From Diaporthe sp. PMI_573 (lineage: Eukaryota > Ascomycota > Sordariomycetes > Diaporthales > Diaporthaceae): 64,000 bases of DNA. A model generated the notes under the pieces. That model worked only from the letters and a program-made list of their open reading frames with translations. It had not been told where the DNA came from and did not search any database. The position numbers and the translations under genes are program-made. Below are positions 46,966 through 58,193 of this stretch, piece after piece. Location: positions 62,001 to 126,000 of the forward strand of contig JAJTUP010000020.1 in NCBI GenBank assembly GCA_021399435.1, read 5' to 3'. Each line of letters opens with the position of its first letter. Position 1 is the first letter of the stretch.

Positions 46966-49068
46966 TATTAACCTCCGACTCGATGGTGAATACTTTATTA
47001 GATGATCCAACCTGGAAAAATTGCTAGTTGGCTCCTGTTCTTTATAAGTTGACGTTGTGGCTGACCAAAATCGTCGACATGTCAGCAACAACCACCCGGG
47101 TCCTTCGGTGCTCAATTAGCTCCGACAACTTCCGACTATTTGCCGTCTTCAACCGAATAATCATATTCAACTGACGTGGTCAACGGTCTAAATCCCCCCC
47201 GATGGTCTTTCTTAGCAGAATTGTATTTGCTGGATTGACAATAATATGCACGGCCTCTTAGTGATTGTAAGTAGTCGAGATGCTCACAAGGACCTTTCTC
47301 TCTGGTCACATCGACGGCCACATGTACCAAATAATTGATAACGTTTCAAACATTTCTAGAGGTTAGTTGAGCAATCCTGTAAAAGTCTGTAAAGGTGAAC
47401 TGCAAGTTAGGGAAAGTTCCTTGCTAGCATCGATAAGGCAATTGATCACCGTCGTCTTACGCATATGGACTTATTCAGGATTGCCTCCACCTAATGGACC
47501 ATAAGAAGCTTATGATTTGAAATCCATGTCTCTGAAACTCTCTCACAACATACTGCCCGCATCCCCAAAACACTATGCTCCTTGACTTGACTCTTTCACC
47601 CCTATGCGGTTACCTTCCAACCGAGTGGTCGATAACCCGTCCGAGGATTTGCTCGCGGACTAAGACCAGATCCGCTGGGTAGGGTTAGGTGTCAAGAGCC
47701 GAGTGAATAGATCCACTTATGTGGAGCAGTAATCACTCCGGGGTTCATAGGTGAATGGGGTTTGTGAAGAAGATGCTTGGGTGTCTCCCCCATCTACTGA
47801 TATTCAACACCCATCATATCGATCTATATTTCCCCTAAACGGTCAGTTCCAGTGCCATCTCATCACGACACGCACATTCAATAAAGGACCAGACACTCCG
47901 CATACGCCGTATAAGACATTTCACATCCATCGAGCTTTCTCCTTCTCAACACATCACTAGTGTCTGCAGCCGGCGGTGAGCCGCTGCTCGTATGGTTGAT
48001 GCGTGGTTTGTTTCTCAGGCTGGGATGTGTATCTGTTCTAACTGGGAGCAGGAATAGTGCAAGATGGCGCGGATGTAGTTTTCGAGATATCTAGGACATT
48101 CCAAATCGTGCCTGGACAATGTTGCTGTCCAGCCGCCAACCTCTGATTGGCCCGGCTGGGCGTGGGTGCTGCTCGACCTGTGCCTGGGTGTGATCTCGTC
48201 TCAAACCCGAGCACAAGGAATGTTTCACGTCACGAGGCTTACGACAGTAACATGACAGCCGCGCATAACTACTAGCCTCTCTTGTGTGTGTGTGTCAGGT
48301 GTCAATCAAGTCAAGAGGAAGGAAGCAGGAAGAGGGAGGGCGAGGCCCGGGGAGAAGGAAGAGCAGTTGATTGGCCCGCGTGGAATCCTACCCCTCGGTG
48401 TATCACACGGCGAGCCTCGACACGCGACATTTAGCGCGAAGGGGGAGAAGTTGGGGAACCTGGGGACAAGCTTCGGGGCCCCGGGCTAAATCTAGATCTG
48501 GCGTGCGGGGACGGGGTTAGTCTGGTGCGTGTCCGGGTAGCCTAGGTTCTGAACAAAGCCGTGGAACCAGTGCGCTGATTGGCCCTCATGCCGACAGCAA
48601 ACTGCAATTCTCGACAACAAATCACCGAGGCCCTTTAATAAAGTAGAGCCACCCATACCCGCCCAAGCGCTATCGACCGTTCCGGCTGGGCTGACCGGCG
48701 CTAAAGGCAAGCCTCGCCGGCAGGAGCTGGTGAGGACGAGCCCTGGAGCCAAGCGAGTCAATCACGGGGCCTGCAGTCGGCATAAGACCCAACATGCGAG
48801 CTAGGTAACGCGAGCTAGGATACCGCGCTGCTGTACGGTATATGCGTGTGTGTGTGTGTGTGATTGATGGAATGTTACAAAAGGTCGGATCCTACGTCCC
48901 TACCCTGGATGCAGTTCGCCAGCGAGCCTTTCTTGCCTCTCCTCAGGGGTTTTTCTTTTTTAAAAGGTGGAGGCTCTCCCAGACTCTCGGATCTTCCCAT
49001 CCCCTTTTCCCCCATCCCCCATCTTTTCCCCACACATTTGCCATCGCGGAGGTTGAACACCAGTCAAC
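46966..49068. other. Intergenic, divergent promoters
   Basis: Separates the minus-strand hypothetical gene and the plus-strand sugar permease. The right end shows the pyrimidine-rich tract common before fungal starts (about 48985-49045) and a (GT)n run at 48846-48862. No gene recognised. Confidence 0.55.
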
Positions 49069-50859
49069 ATGAGTGAGCCTATCGACAACAAGGCCCACGC
49101 CGGCGGCGACATCATCCACGAGGAGAAGGGGACCGGCATCGCTCACGTCGACGACTCGCACAATCTCGACAATGAGGCGAAACTCGAGGCCTACAAGGCC
49201 GCTGCCATGGAGGCAGAGGTCGCCGAGCAGCAGTCGGGTGTCGTCCAGGCGGTAAAGGAGTACCCCATGGCTGCCTTCTGGGCGTTTGTTATGTCCTGCA
49301 CTATTGTAAGACGCCTCCCGGCCCTTTCTCGGCCAAACCAACCCCCCTCTCGATGTGGTGTAGGAACTACTTGCTGACACGCTGGGGTGTGCTTGTGATG
49401 TAGATCATGGAGTCCTACTGTGTCTTCCTTGCGGGTAGTTTCATCGCCCTCCCCCAGTTCGCGAACAGATATGGCGTGTACAGCGCCGTCAAGAACAAGA
49501 AGATCATCGAGGCTAGTTGGCAGTCTGCCCTCCAGATGGGCGGGCCGGTCGGTGCGATCATCGGTGTCCTCCTGGCTGGCCCCCTCACCAGCAGGATCGG
49601 ATACCGCTGGGCCACCATCTCGGGCCTCATGCTGCTCAACGCCTTCATCTTCATCTTCTACTTTGCCGACTCGCTCCCCGTCATGTTCGTCGCGCAGCTC
49701 CTCGAGGGCATCCCCTGGGGCATCTTCATCGCCAACGCCCCGGCGTACTGCAGCGAGATCACCCCCATCCAGCTGCGCGCCCCCGCCACCCAGATGCTGC
49801 AGATGTTCTGGGCCGTCGGGTCCATCATCGTCACCGGCATCACCTACCATTACAACCAGTACCTGCAGGATATCGCGTTCAGGATCCCGATCGCCCTCCA
49901 GTGGATGTTCCCAACCCCTCTCGCCATCCTCCTCTTCATCGCCCCCGAGTCGCCCTGGTGGCTGGTCCGCAAGGGACGCCTCGCGGAGGCAGAAAAGGCA
50001 GTCGTGCGCCTGGGCCGCAAGACCAGGCTGAACGCCAGCGAGTCCGTCGCCATGATGCGCCGCACAGTCGACCTCGAGAAGACGATCAAGGAGCCCAACC
50101 TGGTGGAGCTGTGGAAGGGCACCGACCTCTACCGTACCCTCATCGTCTGCGGTGTGTACGCGGCACAGAACCTGACGGGCAACCTCATCGCCAACCAGGC
50201 CATCTACTTCTTCGAGCAGGCTGGCATGGACACCAACACTTCCTTCGCCCTGGGCCTCATCACCTCAGCCCTCCAGATGATCTTCGTCATGCTGTCCTGG
50301 ATCCTCACCTCCTACCTCGGCAGGCGTACCATCTACGTGTGGGGCTCCCTCATCAACGTGGGCTTCCTCATCGCCCTCGGCATCGCGGGCTCCGTCTCCC
50401 AGAACACATCAGCCTCCCTGGCGCAGGCCTCCCTGGGCCTCATCGTCTCCGTCCTGTTCGTCCTGGGTCCCGCGCCCGCCTCGTGGGTCATCATCGGAGA
50501 GACCTCCTCGGTCCGCCTCAGGCCCCTGACAACCGGAGTCGGCCGCGCTGCATACTACATCGTGAACATCCCCTGCATCTTCCTCTCCAGTTACATGCTC
50601 AACCCTGACGTAAGATGCCTATCCCCGAATTAATTTTTGAAATATGGACAATTGCTAACACATAGCGTAGGAGGCCAACCTCGGTGGCAAGTGTGGTTAC
50701 GTCTGGGGTGCCACCGGCTTCGTCTGCTTCCTCGCGGCCTTCTTCTACCTGCCCGAGATGAAGAACCGATCCTACCGCGAGATCGACATCTTGTTCAAGC
50801 GCAAGGTGCCGGCTCGCCAATGGACCAAGACTCACGTCGATATCGCAGCCGACGAGTAG
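49069..50859 (+). CDS. MFS sugar permease, alpha-glucoside/maltose type
   Basis: Sugar:H+ symporter of the plasma membrane. Exons 49069-49305, 49404-50609 and 50671-50859 give 543 aa. Introns of 98 and 61 nt are both phase 0 (donors ATT/GTAAGA and GAC/GTAAGA; acceptors GATGTAG and AGCGTAG). The first intron falls inside helix 1. Family marks include the SRIGYRW loop after helix 2, PESPWWLVRKGR before the central loop, the long loop DLEKTIKEPNLVELWKGTD, GRRTIYVWG after helix 8 and a final PEMKNRSYREIDILF like the PE(T/M)KGR-type ending. These match fungal maltose/general alpha-glucoside permeases (MAL11-like) better than hexose carriers. The hydrophilic N-terminus is about 70 residues. Substrate range cannot be read from sequence. 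Confidence 0.93.
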
Positions 50860-52205
50860 ACGGAAAGTTTACCAACAAGGCCGAGGTACGACTTGCACAG
50901 AGGCAAAGCATTAGTAAATGCTTGATATAGCTTATAGTTTGTTGGAGACGCAGTCGGTCGGGGTAAACATTCTTTTTTATATATCTTTTAGTAACAAGAT
51001 AAGCCAGCAAATGAACACAGACAGACATGTCTGAACGTAATAGCTGAACTATTGTATTCTCATATCGAGCATCAAATCCGTCGACCACATCTTGCAAACT
51101 GAGCTTTATATATAACTGAAAATGCTTCCGCAGTGGAGCCTGGGAGCCATTTGTTGCTACCATAGAGCCCCCCTATGGGGTTTCTGAAGACAGTCTGGTC
51201 ACTAGACCATCCCTCATGCAGCAAAACAGTCCCAATCCGTTAAGCGATGCATATAACCTCTTACAGTAACTGCCCTTTAAGAGCATCTAGTTTTTCAGAC
51301 CCTCTCAACCAAGACATTCCCTCTCCTAGGAAGACCGTCCTTTAGCTACCTAGAATTCTCTTTCCTCTAGGGAAACAAGTTAAAGAGGGAATCAAGATAT
51401 CCCAATAAGTAATTAAAACTTAATCAGAAGGACAACTAGGAGCTTATCTTTAGGAAAAGTATCACCAGAGAAATGAGAGAGAAAATCTATAGTGGTTAGT
51501 TCTTACGCCGAAGCATAAGCTCAAAATTTGAAATCCAAAGACCGACTCCTCTGAAGACCATATGACGAAAAAATGACCGTAAATAGTTATATGTGTCGCC
51601 CAATGATATTCAGCAAGAAATGGTCTGCACAAATCCCATAGGAGGCGCTATGCTATCTGCTTGTAGTTGATAACGCCCGCCGTCCTTGCCTGATAGGTAT
51701 GCGTGTGTGTGTGTGTGTGTCTCACAGCTCACCTCACGGCGCTGCGTCCTTCTACCACAATCCCTCTATCCAACCAAGCATCTAAGACGTGAAGAACCTT
51801 GCTGCAAGGAACATCATTCGGTTGCAACAAAATCGACCAGAATCACATTGATGATTCCGAAACGTGCCTCTCGGGGCATCTGAGACCGAAGGACCTCCTG
51901 GGCACCGCGACGAGGGCATTCTGCTCGTGCTCTTCGGATTTCTCAAGTCCAGTGTGATTCTGAAACATACGTCTCGGGGGAATCCAAGACCGAAGAACCT
52001 CTTGGGCACTGCGATGAGGGCATTCTAATGTGTGCCTCGGACTCTCCAAGTCCCCGTCCTCCCTTCTGAAAAAAAAATGACAGGTGGATGGATGCTGCTC
52101 AGACACACAAACACACCAGCACAGCCGATTGTCACGAGGAAGGAGCAGACTGTTTGTTTCTCAGCGCATTCAGTACAGGCCACAAAGATGACGACCGGTC
52201 ATGTT
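50860..52205. other. Intergenic with diverged tandem duplication
   Basis: Somewhat AT-rich between 50930 and 51560, with a (GT)n run at 51702-51720 and the 104-bp tandem duplication at about 51846-52056. No coding sequence supported here. Confidence 0.5.
51846..52056 (+). repeat. Diverged tandem duplication, unit about 104 bp
   Basis: GATTCCGAAAC (51852) recurs as GATTCTGAAAC (51956); GGGCATTCT and CTCAAGTCC/CTCCAAGTCC recur at the same 103-104 bp offset. Many differences between the copies are transitions. Copy 1 is about 51846-51950, copy 2 about 51951-52056. Confidence 0.8.
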
Positions 52206-52397
52206 TTATTGAGCCCGTCTAGTAGCTGTTTTGTGAAGCCGCCTCCTGCCGCACCCCCCGCAGAGTATTTGCAGATACCAATCCTGACGTTTCGGCCAGC
52301 TGACACGGTCGGGACAGGGCCCGTCATGGCAACGCACGGCCCAGGGCCGGTAGACCCGGTGGCCGCAGAGGTAACGGTCGTAAGGGCGGTAGCACAT
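52206..52397 (-). CDS. Possible Cys/His-rich microprotein (63 aa)
   Basis: The open frame starts MCYRPYDRYLCGHRVY and has Cys2, Cys11, His13, Cys23, His24, Cys28, Cys46 and Cys49, spaced like a small zinc-binding or disulfide protein. Short fungal proteins that open with MC and an aromatic run followed by CGH exist, so this may be genuine. An overlapping frame (52199-52405) is also open and there is no splicing to support the choice. No signal peptide. It lies 458 bp beyond the 3' end of the PNKP gene, on the same strand. Confidence 0.35.
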   Translation of the reverse strand: MCYRPYDRYLCGHRVYRPWAVRCHDGPCPDRVSWPKRQDWYLQILCGGCGRRRLHKTATRRAQ

Positions 52398-52854
52398 GGT
52401 GGCATGCAGATAGATAAATCGATCTTCTCTCAGGAGTGCGTGCGTGCCGATCCTTGGGATGCTCAGAGATGTTGTTAATTACGACGGCCGGCGATTCTCT
52501 CCCAAGACAGGTTGGAGTTGAAGATGCTCGCGGAAGTGGGCTGGGAGGCAGCTCCGGTCCCTCAGATAAATTACAAGTGGCAGTGTCAGTGACACGTTAG
52601 ACATTGTGTCCATCTCGGTCTCACCCGTTGCGATTCCCGGCTCAGCGGCTTCTTGCGTGCAAATCCCAGGTTGGGTGTTACGTCCCGTCTCAAAAAGTGT
52701 CAACCGCTGTCTCCGGGCTGGGCACGGTTGGTAGACAGGGCCCCTCTTTGACTCACGTGTCTCAGCAGCGCTGCTGGACGGTACCGACGATGACAATGAT
52801 GCTACGAGGTCTTCGCCAAGCTTGTCCCAGAGTGCCGCAGTGGCACGCACATTC

Positions 52855-54317
52855 TCACAGCCAGTACCTACCCCAGATTGCCAACTCCTCTTTGGACCCA
52901 CGGAACTGAAAGTCAACCTCGACAACATCCTGGAAGCCCTCGGCGGTCTTGGGCTGCCTGAAGCGGCTGGCGAACCCGTTGAACGCGAGCTTCGGGAGGG
53001 CGGTCCTCGCCTCCGGGTTCATATCCTTGTTCAGGGCCCTGACCGCGTCGTTGTGTTCCGCGACGCTCAGAGGCGTCTTGAACCACACACACCGGATCGG
53101 CACGCCGGCCATCTTGGCGAGGTCAACCCACTGGCCCCGTACCTCAGGGTCCGGGTTCGTGTTGTCGACTGCGACTGGCTCCCCGTCCTCGAGGTGCTCC
53201 CTGGCAGCCTTGAAGCACTTGTCCTTGCTCTTGAGCATGTCCTGGTTGACCCTCTCGTACCCCAGGGGTTTTAGGTACCTCCAGTAGAAGGTGCTCTTGC
53301 CCGCGCCTGGTGGTCCACAGAACAGCACAATGTCTTTGGCGTTCTTCTTCTCGAATACCACGTCATCCACTGGGCTGTGGTCGCCCGACACCGTGTTGTA
53401 GGATGACACGTCAAAGTCCCTGGAAAAGTCCCGGGGCTTCTCACCGAGGAAGAACTCCTCGGGGGTCTGGTATTTTATGCCGACATTGTACGCGAAGTTG
53501 CGGTCGGAACAGCTGAAGTCCTTTGCTATGGCCTTGTTCCCTCCGGAGGCGGGCACGGCGACCCGTCCGCCGGCGTCGCCAACAAAGATGCTGGCGTCCT
53601 CGTCGATGTCTTCCAGTTGGTAGTCGTGGCACAGCTCCTGCCACACGCCTGTCCTTGGCTTGCGAAACACGTCCTTGGCGGTGGCAGCGTATATAGAGGT
53701 GGGAATGTCAAGCTGGGCCAGGACGGCGCTGATCTTCTGCTTGAACGGGGCGACCCGTTTCGTGTTGTCAGGGCCTTTTGCGCCGGGTTCTCGGTGCAGG
53801 GAGAGCCCATTCTGGTTGGAGAGGATGACGACACGGTAGCCGTCCTGGTAGATGGTTCGCAGCTTGGCCGGGACGGTGGGGTCCCACCACTTCCAGTCCG
53901 AGGGGTCGTTGGGAAACTTCTTGCCAGAGATGGAGGTTATCAGCGTGGAGTCGAGGTCGAAGGCAGCAACTTTCGTCCTGTTGTTGGTCTTGTTGTCTTC
54001 CGATGGCTCCAGTGCGGGGCCACTGCCGTCGTAGCGTCCAACGAGCAAGGTTGCGGGCGAGTCAACGTCAGCGGCACGTTCTGACCAGGCGACTCGTGGC
54101 TGGTCTTTCTTCTGGGAGGCTGGCTTGAAGAAGTTGGCGACAGCGCCGTCTGGCTCAAGAGGTCGGTCAGTCAGTCAAACAAGCTCGGTGGCGGGCAGCG
54201 TCGCTGGGGCACCTTACTGGTGACGGTGCTCTGGACCTTGCGCTTGACAGGGGGCGGCGAGATGGAGGGGTCGTTGTCGTTGGGCGCTGCGGTGCGCTGT
54301 CGCTTGGAAGAGGACAT
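52855..54317 (-). CDS. pnk1: Bifunctional polynucleotide 3'-phosphatase/5'-kinase (PNKP/Pnk1)
   Basis: Cleans DNA strand-break ends in the nucleus. Exons complement(54213-54317, 52855-54153) give 467 aa. The 59-nt intron uses donor AAG/GTGCCC and acceptor CTTGAG; the stronger-looking GTAAGG four bases earlier in the transcript would break frame. HAD-type phosphatase motif AAFDLDSTLI has Asp101 and Asp103, with VILSNQNG as motif II. The kinase P-loop GPPGAGKST is at residues 315-323, with VAVDNTNPD and an RCVWF segment downstream as in the family. The N-terminus has a basic stretch (PPPVKRKVQS, likely nuclear targeting) and GAVANFFKP, which resembles a weak PCNA-binding box. There is no FHA domain, as is usual for fungal enzymes. 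Confidence 0.93.
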
Positions 54318-56758
54318 TGTGCAGGCGTGCCGTAGTAGTAGGAGGGGGGGATAGTGGTGGGGGATGCTACTCGGGCGGTTCCAGCCGACAAGGTTCACGA
54401 GATGGAAGCATTTCTGCCTGGTGGGTGGGTGCATCGACGGAAGAGCATTGCATGTTGAAAAGTAAGGGCGCATCCAACTACCAGCTTGGGACAACGCGTC
54501 TGACGCGTTGAGGAGCAGCGACTACCCCAACCCTAGATCGCCTCGGGTGTTGGGGGAGGGGGGGTCGAGTGGCTCGTCGATGGCCGATTCCCTTAGTTCA
54601 GATGAACCTATTAACCATCTTTGATTCCTCATATTCCTTGAACCCCAGTACTGAATGCAAAACTACATGTTAAAACTATGGTCTGAGCTTTTTCATTGGT
54701 ACTTGCAGTTGAGACTTGCCCAAATGAAGAGAGATGGGTCGGCAGGAAGGGAGGAACCCAGGTTGTGTCTGAAGAACAAGCTCGGACGCACCAACCAGTC
54801 TTGAATCGGATCCAAGGGCTTTCCGGAGTCACCCCATAGTTGTGGTGTCTTGCATTCCGCCTGTGATGAGAGGACCTGGGACGTTATGGGAGGCATGGAC
54901 ACTTGTGTACACCAGATTGGCCATACCATGAGGCAACCTTGGAATTGACACCACGGACAACGTCAGCATCACCTCATGGACATGATTCAAAAGAAAGGAT
55001 ATAGTTGACCAGGGGCAGCCATCAATATCAATAACAATAAGCCGTGCTCGGGCGACAGGACGTGAGACCCCTTCGTTACGCACGTGCCAGTGGAGGAACC
55101 CGGAACAACCAGAGCTTCCCCATGTAGCCCTATGGGTGAGCTTTGTGGGGAAGTTTCGGAATCGAGTTCGGCCTCGGAACAGGTAAGCATGCATAATAAT
55201 GCGGGTCTCTACTGGCATCTCGGTGCTGGACAATCGTTGTAACTACTACTGTGGGTTGAAGTTTAAGGTTGCAAGGTTGCGGTTGGTAGGGAATGCCGAG
55301 GCCGAACGAATACCGAAGAGCCGGCGAAGACAACAGGTCGTGTCATGTAGGCACATGATTATGCAGGTCGGACACTGCGGGTTCGAATCTGCCATAGCTT
55401 AATGTATGCCCATTCCTGTAGGTACTGTAGACATGGCTACAGAGGGAAAAAGGATTCTATACCAAGCAAGCTTGCTTACCCGACAGCCCGGAATCCGGAA
55501 TCCGGGGAGACATGGAGGTAAGCGCCGAATCTACATACACTACAGCCATTTACGGTAGTCTACTGTGTACTGTTTAGTCCGTCTTGTGTTCAAGTGGGGA
55601 GCATGCGGAGAGGCAATGTGGGGTGGGCTAAGCTGTGTGAGAGCCTGAGAGGTGCAAGGGCGACATCATTTGGTGGCGTTGTTTACCATGAGTAGTCACT
55701 ATGAGACTGAAGATCACAATTGTTACAAGTAGACTGATTGAGTGCTGGTGGATGGTCGACAGATGCCCGGGTCCGGTGAGGCTGAGGTGATTTGCAAGCC
55801 TCGTCGGACTTTGTCCATAGTGATGAGGGCCGTGCAGTAACACAAGGGTAATACGGTTGCCACATGTCAGTGCACAAAGGCAGTAATAATAAGTTTGTCT
55901 AACAGCAATTGTGGGATGTGCATGGTTCGTTATCGGGCGGAGGCGGGGACAAGCGCGGGGCAGGTATCATTGTATCTTGAACAGTAATCTGAATGTGTCG
56001 GCGAGTACGTACAGATCTACCTGCCCTGCTTGTGCCCTGGCATGGGGACGGGGCAGAACTGGCGGGCGGTATGGGACGATGCCTGCAAGGAATGGCGTGT
56101 TTCTGGCCCGTGCCTTTGCCCGAGATTCGGAGTTTGGGGGTTTACTTGTGTACCTGCGTGGTGTGATTGGCTGGGCTAGAGTGGGTGGGTCATGCCAGAA
56201 GAAAGTCCGTTCCTCGGTCCCCCAGGCAGGTGGGCAGGATGCAAAAGGAAAAAAAAAAAGTCAAAGATGCAGCCTGTTTGCCTGTATGCGCACACAGCCC
56301 ATGGGCCTGGCATGGGTTAAAAGTGGGCCCACTCCCACCTGCAGTCGCAACTGCCCTCCTCGGCGAAGCTCACCCGCTATTTCCCCAAATTCCAAAATCC
56401 GAAAACCGCCCGGCGGTTCCTGCCTACTTACCCTACTTGACTTGTGCCTGCGCCTACGCTCGAGCTTGTTGTGACCGTAACACTGACCGTGCCTGCTCTC
56501 ACTTCAAGTCGACCTTCCTCCTTCTTCACCTTTTCATCTATTCTCTCTGTCTCGTCCTATTCGACCTACAAACCCCACCATCGTGGCCCTTCTCTGTCAG
56601 TCTCTTCTACAGCAACACCGAGTACTCCGTATTATCCCGTGATTACCAATTCACGCCGACGCGACCACACTCCCGAGACAACTTGTTCATAGCCGCACGC
56701 AGTCGCTCACGAACATACTCCCACGGCCACGCCCACGCACCCTCACAAACCAGCCAAG
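54318..56758. other. Intergenic, divergent promoters of PNKP and Kgd4 genes
   Basis: 2.4 kb with only short ORFs. The right end is CT-rich from about 56500, as expected before a highly expressed mitochondrial-protein gene. A nine-base A run lies near 56251. A GGGTTCGAATC motif at 55378 resembles a tRNA B box but does not fold as a tRNA. Confidence 0.5.
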
Positions 56759-57267
56759 ATGCTTGCCACCAGAGCCCTCCGTCAGGCAGCTGCCCACGCC
56801 GAGCGTGTCCCCTCTATCAAGTTCATTGGAAAGCGCTCCATTCCAGGTACGTCATGTCGTCCCCCTGCCACAAGATATACATGTCTTCGGCCTCCTCGGC
56901 CTCCGTGCAACAAGACCTCAAGCTGACCTCGCGATGCTCCCCCGCAACAGCCTCCGTCGACCACAGCCCCAGGGCTCACCCTGCCAGCCCAAGCGGTTCC
57001 CTCCCCGCCGACTTCTCGGCCAGCTCCCACCACTCCTTCTCCGAGTACCGCCAGCGCTCCCAGCAGTACGGCCCGCTCCAGAAGACCTGGGCTCGCACCG
57101 CTGAGGGCGGCATCGGTGGTGCCTCGGGTGCGGCCCTGCCCTCCATCGAGCCTGCCAACGGCTTCTTCTTCGACCGTGACGACCTCCCTGCCCGCTTCCG
57201 CAGGACCTCCTGGACCGTCGAGGAGATCGAGGCCATCGAGAGCGGCGGCGCCTCGGCATTCGCTTGA
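56759..57267 (+). CDS. KGD4: Mitochondrial alpha-ketoglutarate dehydrogenase subunit Kgd4/Ymr31
   Basis: Small fungal protein that anchors the E3 component in the mitochondrial oxoglutarate dehydrogenase complex; older annotations call it a 37S ribosomal protein. Exons 56759-56846 and 56951-57267 give 134 aa. The 104-nt intron has donor CCAG/GTACGT and acceptor CGCAACAG. The N-terminus MLATRALRQAAAHAERV is a typical presequence, followed by IKFIGKRSIP, the SVDHSPRAHPASPSG segment, HGPL-like QYGPLQKT, FFFDRDDLPARFRR and the C-terminal EEIEAIESGGA. All are hallmarks of fungal Ymr31 orthologues. Length is normal. It is convergent with the CFEM receptor gene. Confidence 0.92.
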
Positions 57268-58193
57268 GACACGCCCGCCGTGGCTTTGAACCCGTTGGAT
57301 CAACCTATGACCAACGCCACCCATTAGAAGAGCAGCATGGCTATCCCTAACGCAGTGGTGAGCATAACAGTGCACACCGTGTCGCGGTATCGGCTGGACA
57401 GCAGATCCGGATGATCCTGTCCGTGCCTTTTAAGGACAAAAGTGGACAGAAGTGGACCCAAGTCAACGGGGCAGTGCCAGGAGCCCGCAGAGGCTGCTCA
57501 CATGGTCTTCTGGCTCATTATGTCGTCCGGAGACGGCGACCGTCCTGTTGTTTGGATTATGTAGGGCGCTACTCGACTCCGGGTTTATCGGCATCTTGGA
57601 GCGACGCAGAAGCTCTGCTTTGCCCATTTGGCGCAAGTTTTGTACATCCCCTCCGCGAGGCGTCGTCGAGGGGACAGAGGCGCTATTTGGGAGTTTATGC
57701 TAGTCACCCATTGCGAGGACTATAGCCTGAAAATTATGCTGCTCTTTACTTATAAGGGCCCTGCCCACTCTCCATGGTGCTGGTTCCATTCGTGATCCCT
57801 TGAAATGTATTGGCCCCCGCCTTCGTTCCATCATTAAACGTGCCCAGTCTTTCTGGCTTCCACATGCCAGCGTCGCCGGCTTCTCCACGATCTGAAGATG
57901 CCCTTCTTGCTTGCTGCTACCCTCCAAGACAACTATCGGTCAGCCTTCATTATTACCTCCACATGATTCTGCACCCATGTGACAATGCGGACCTACTCTG
58001 GCCAACCCCCCCCCCCTCTCTCAAGGATACATACGCCGATGAGTGGACATGCAGCCAGAACGTGTGCATACAGACACGGTACAACATTGGCAACGTGCGA
58101 TATCGAGTTTTGCATTACGGCCATCCTCAAGCCTCTCTGTTCGCTGTGATATACCAGCGATCAATACTGCCCCCCATATTCAGCTCTCCAACA
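57268..58193. other. Intergenic between convergent genes
   Basis: 3' flanks of the Kgd4 and CFEM receptor genes. Open frames extending across 57810-58595 are shadows of the receptor exon. Nothing else identified. Confidence 0.5.

Noticed and set aside
50860..51680. Solo LTR suspected from AT-rich flanking DNA
   Set aside because: No TG...CA termini, primer-binding site or target duplication could be found.
55330..55405. tRNA gene suggested by GGGTTCGAATC
   Set aside because: The T-arm flanks do not pair (GCGGG against CTGCC) and no acceptor or anticodon stem can be built.
56167..57267. 366-codon plus-strand ORF as a single protein
   Set aside because: Its upstream part is promoter and intron of the Kgd4 gene; only the spliced 134-aa reading matches the family.
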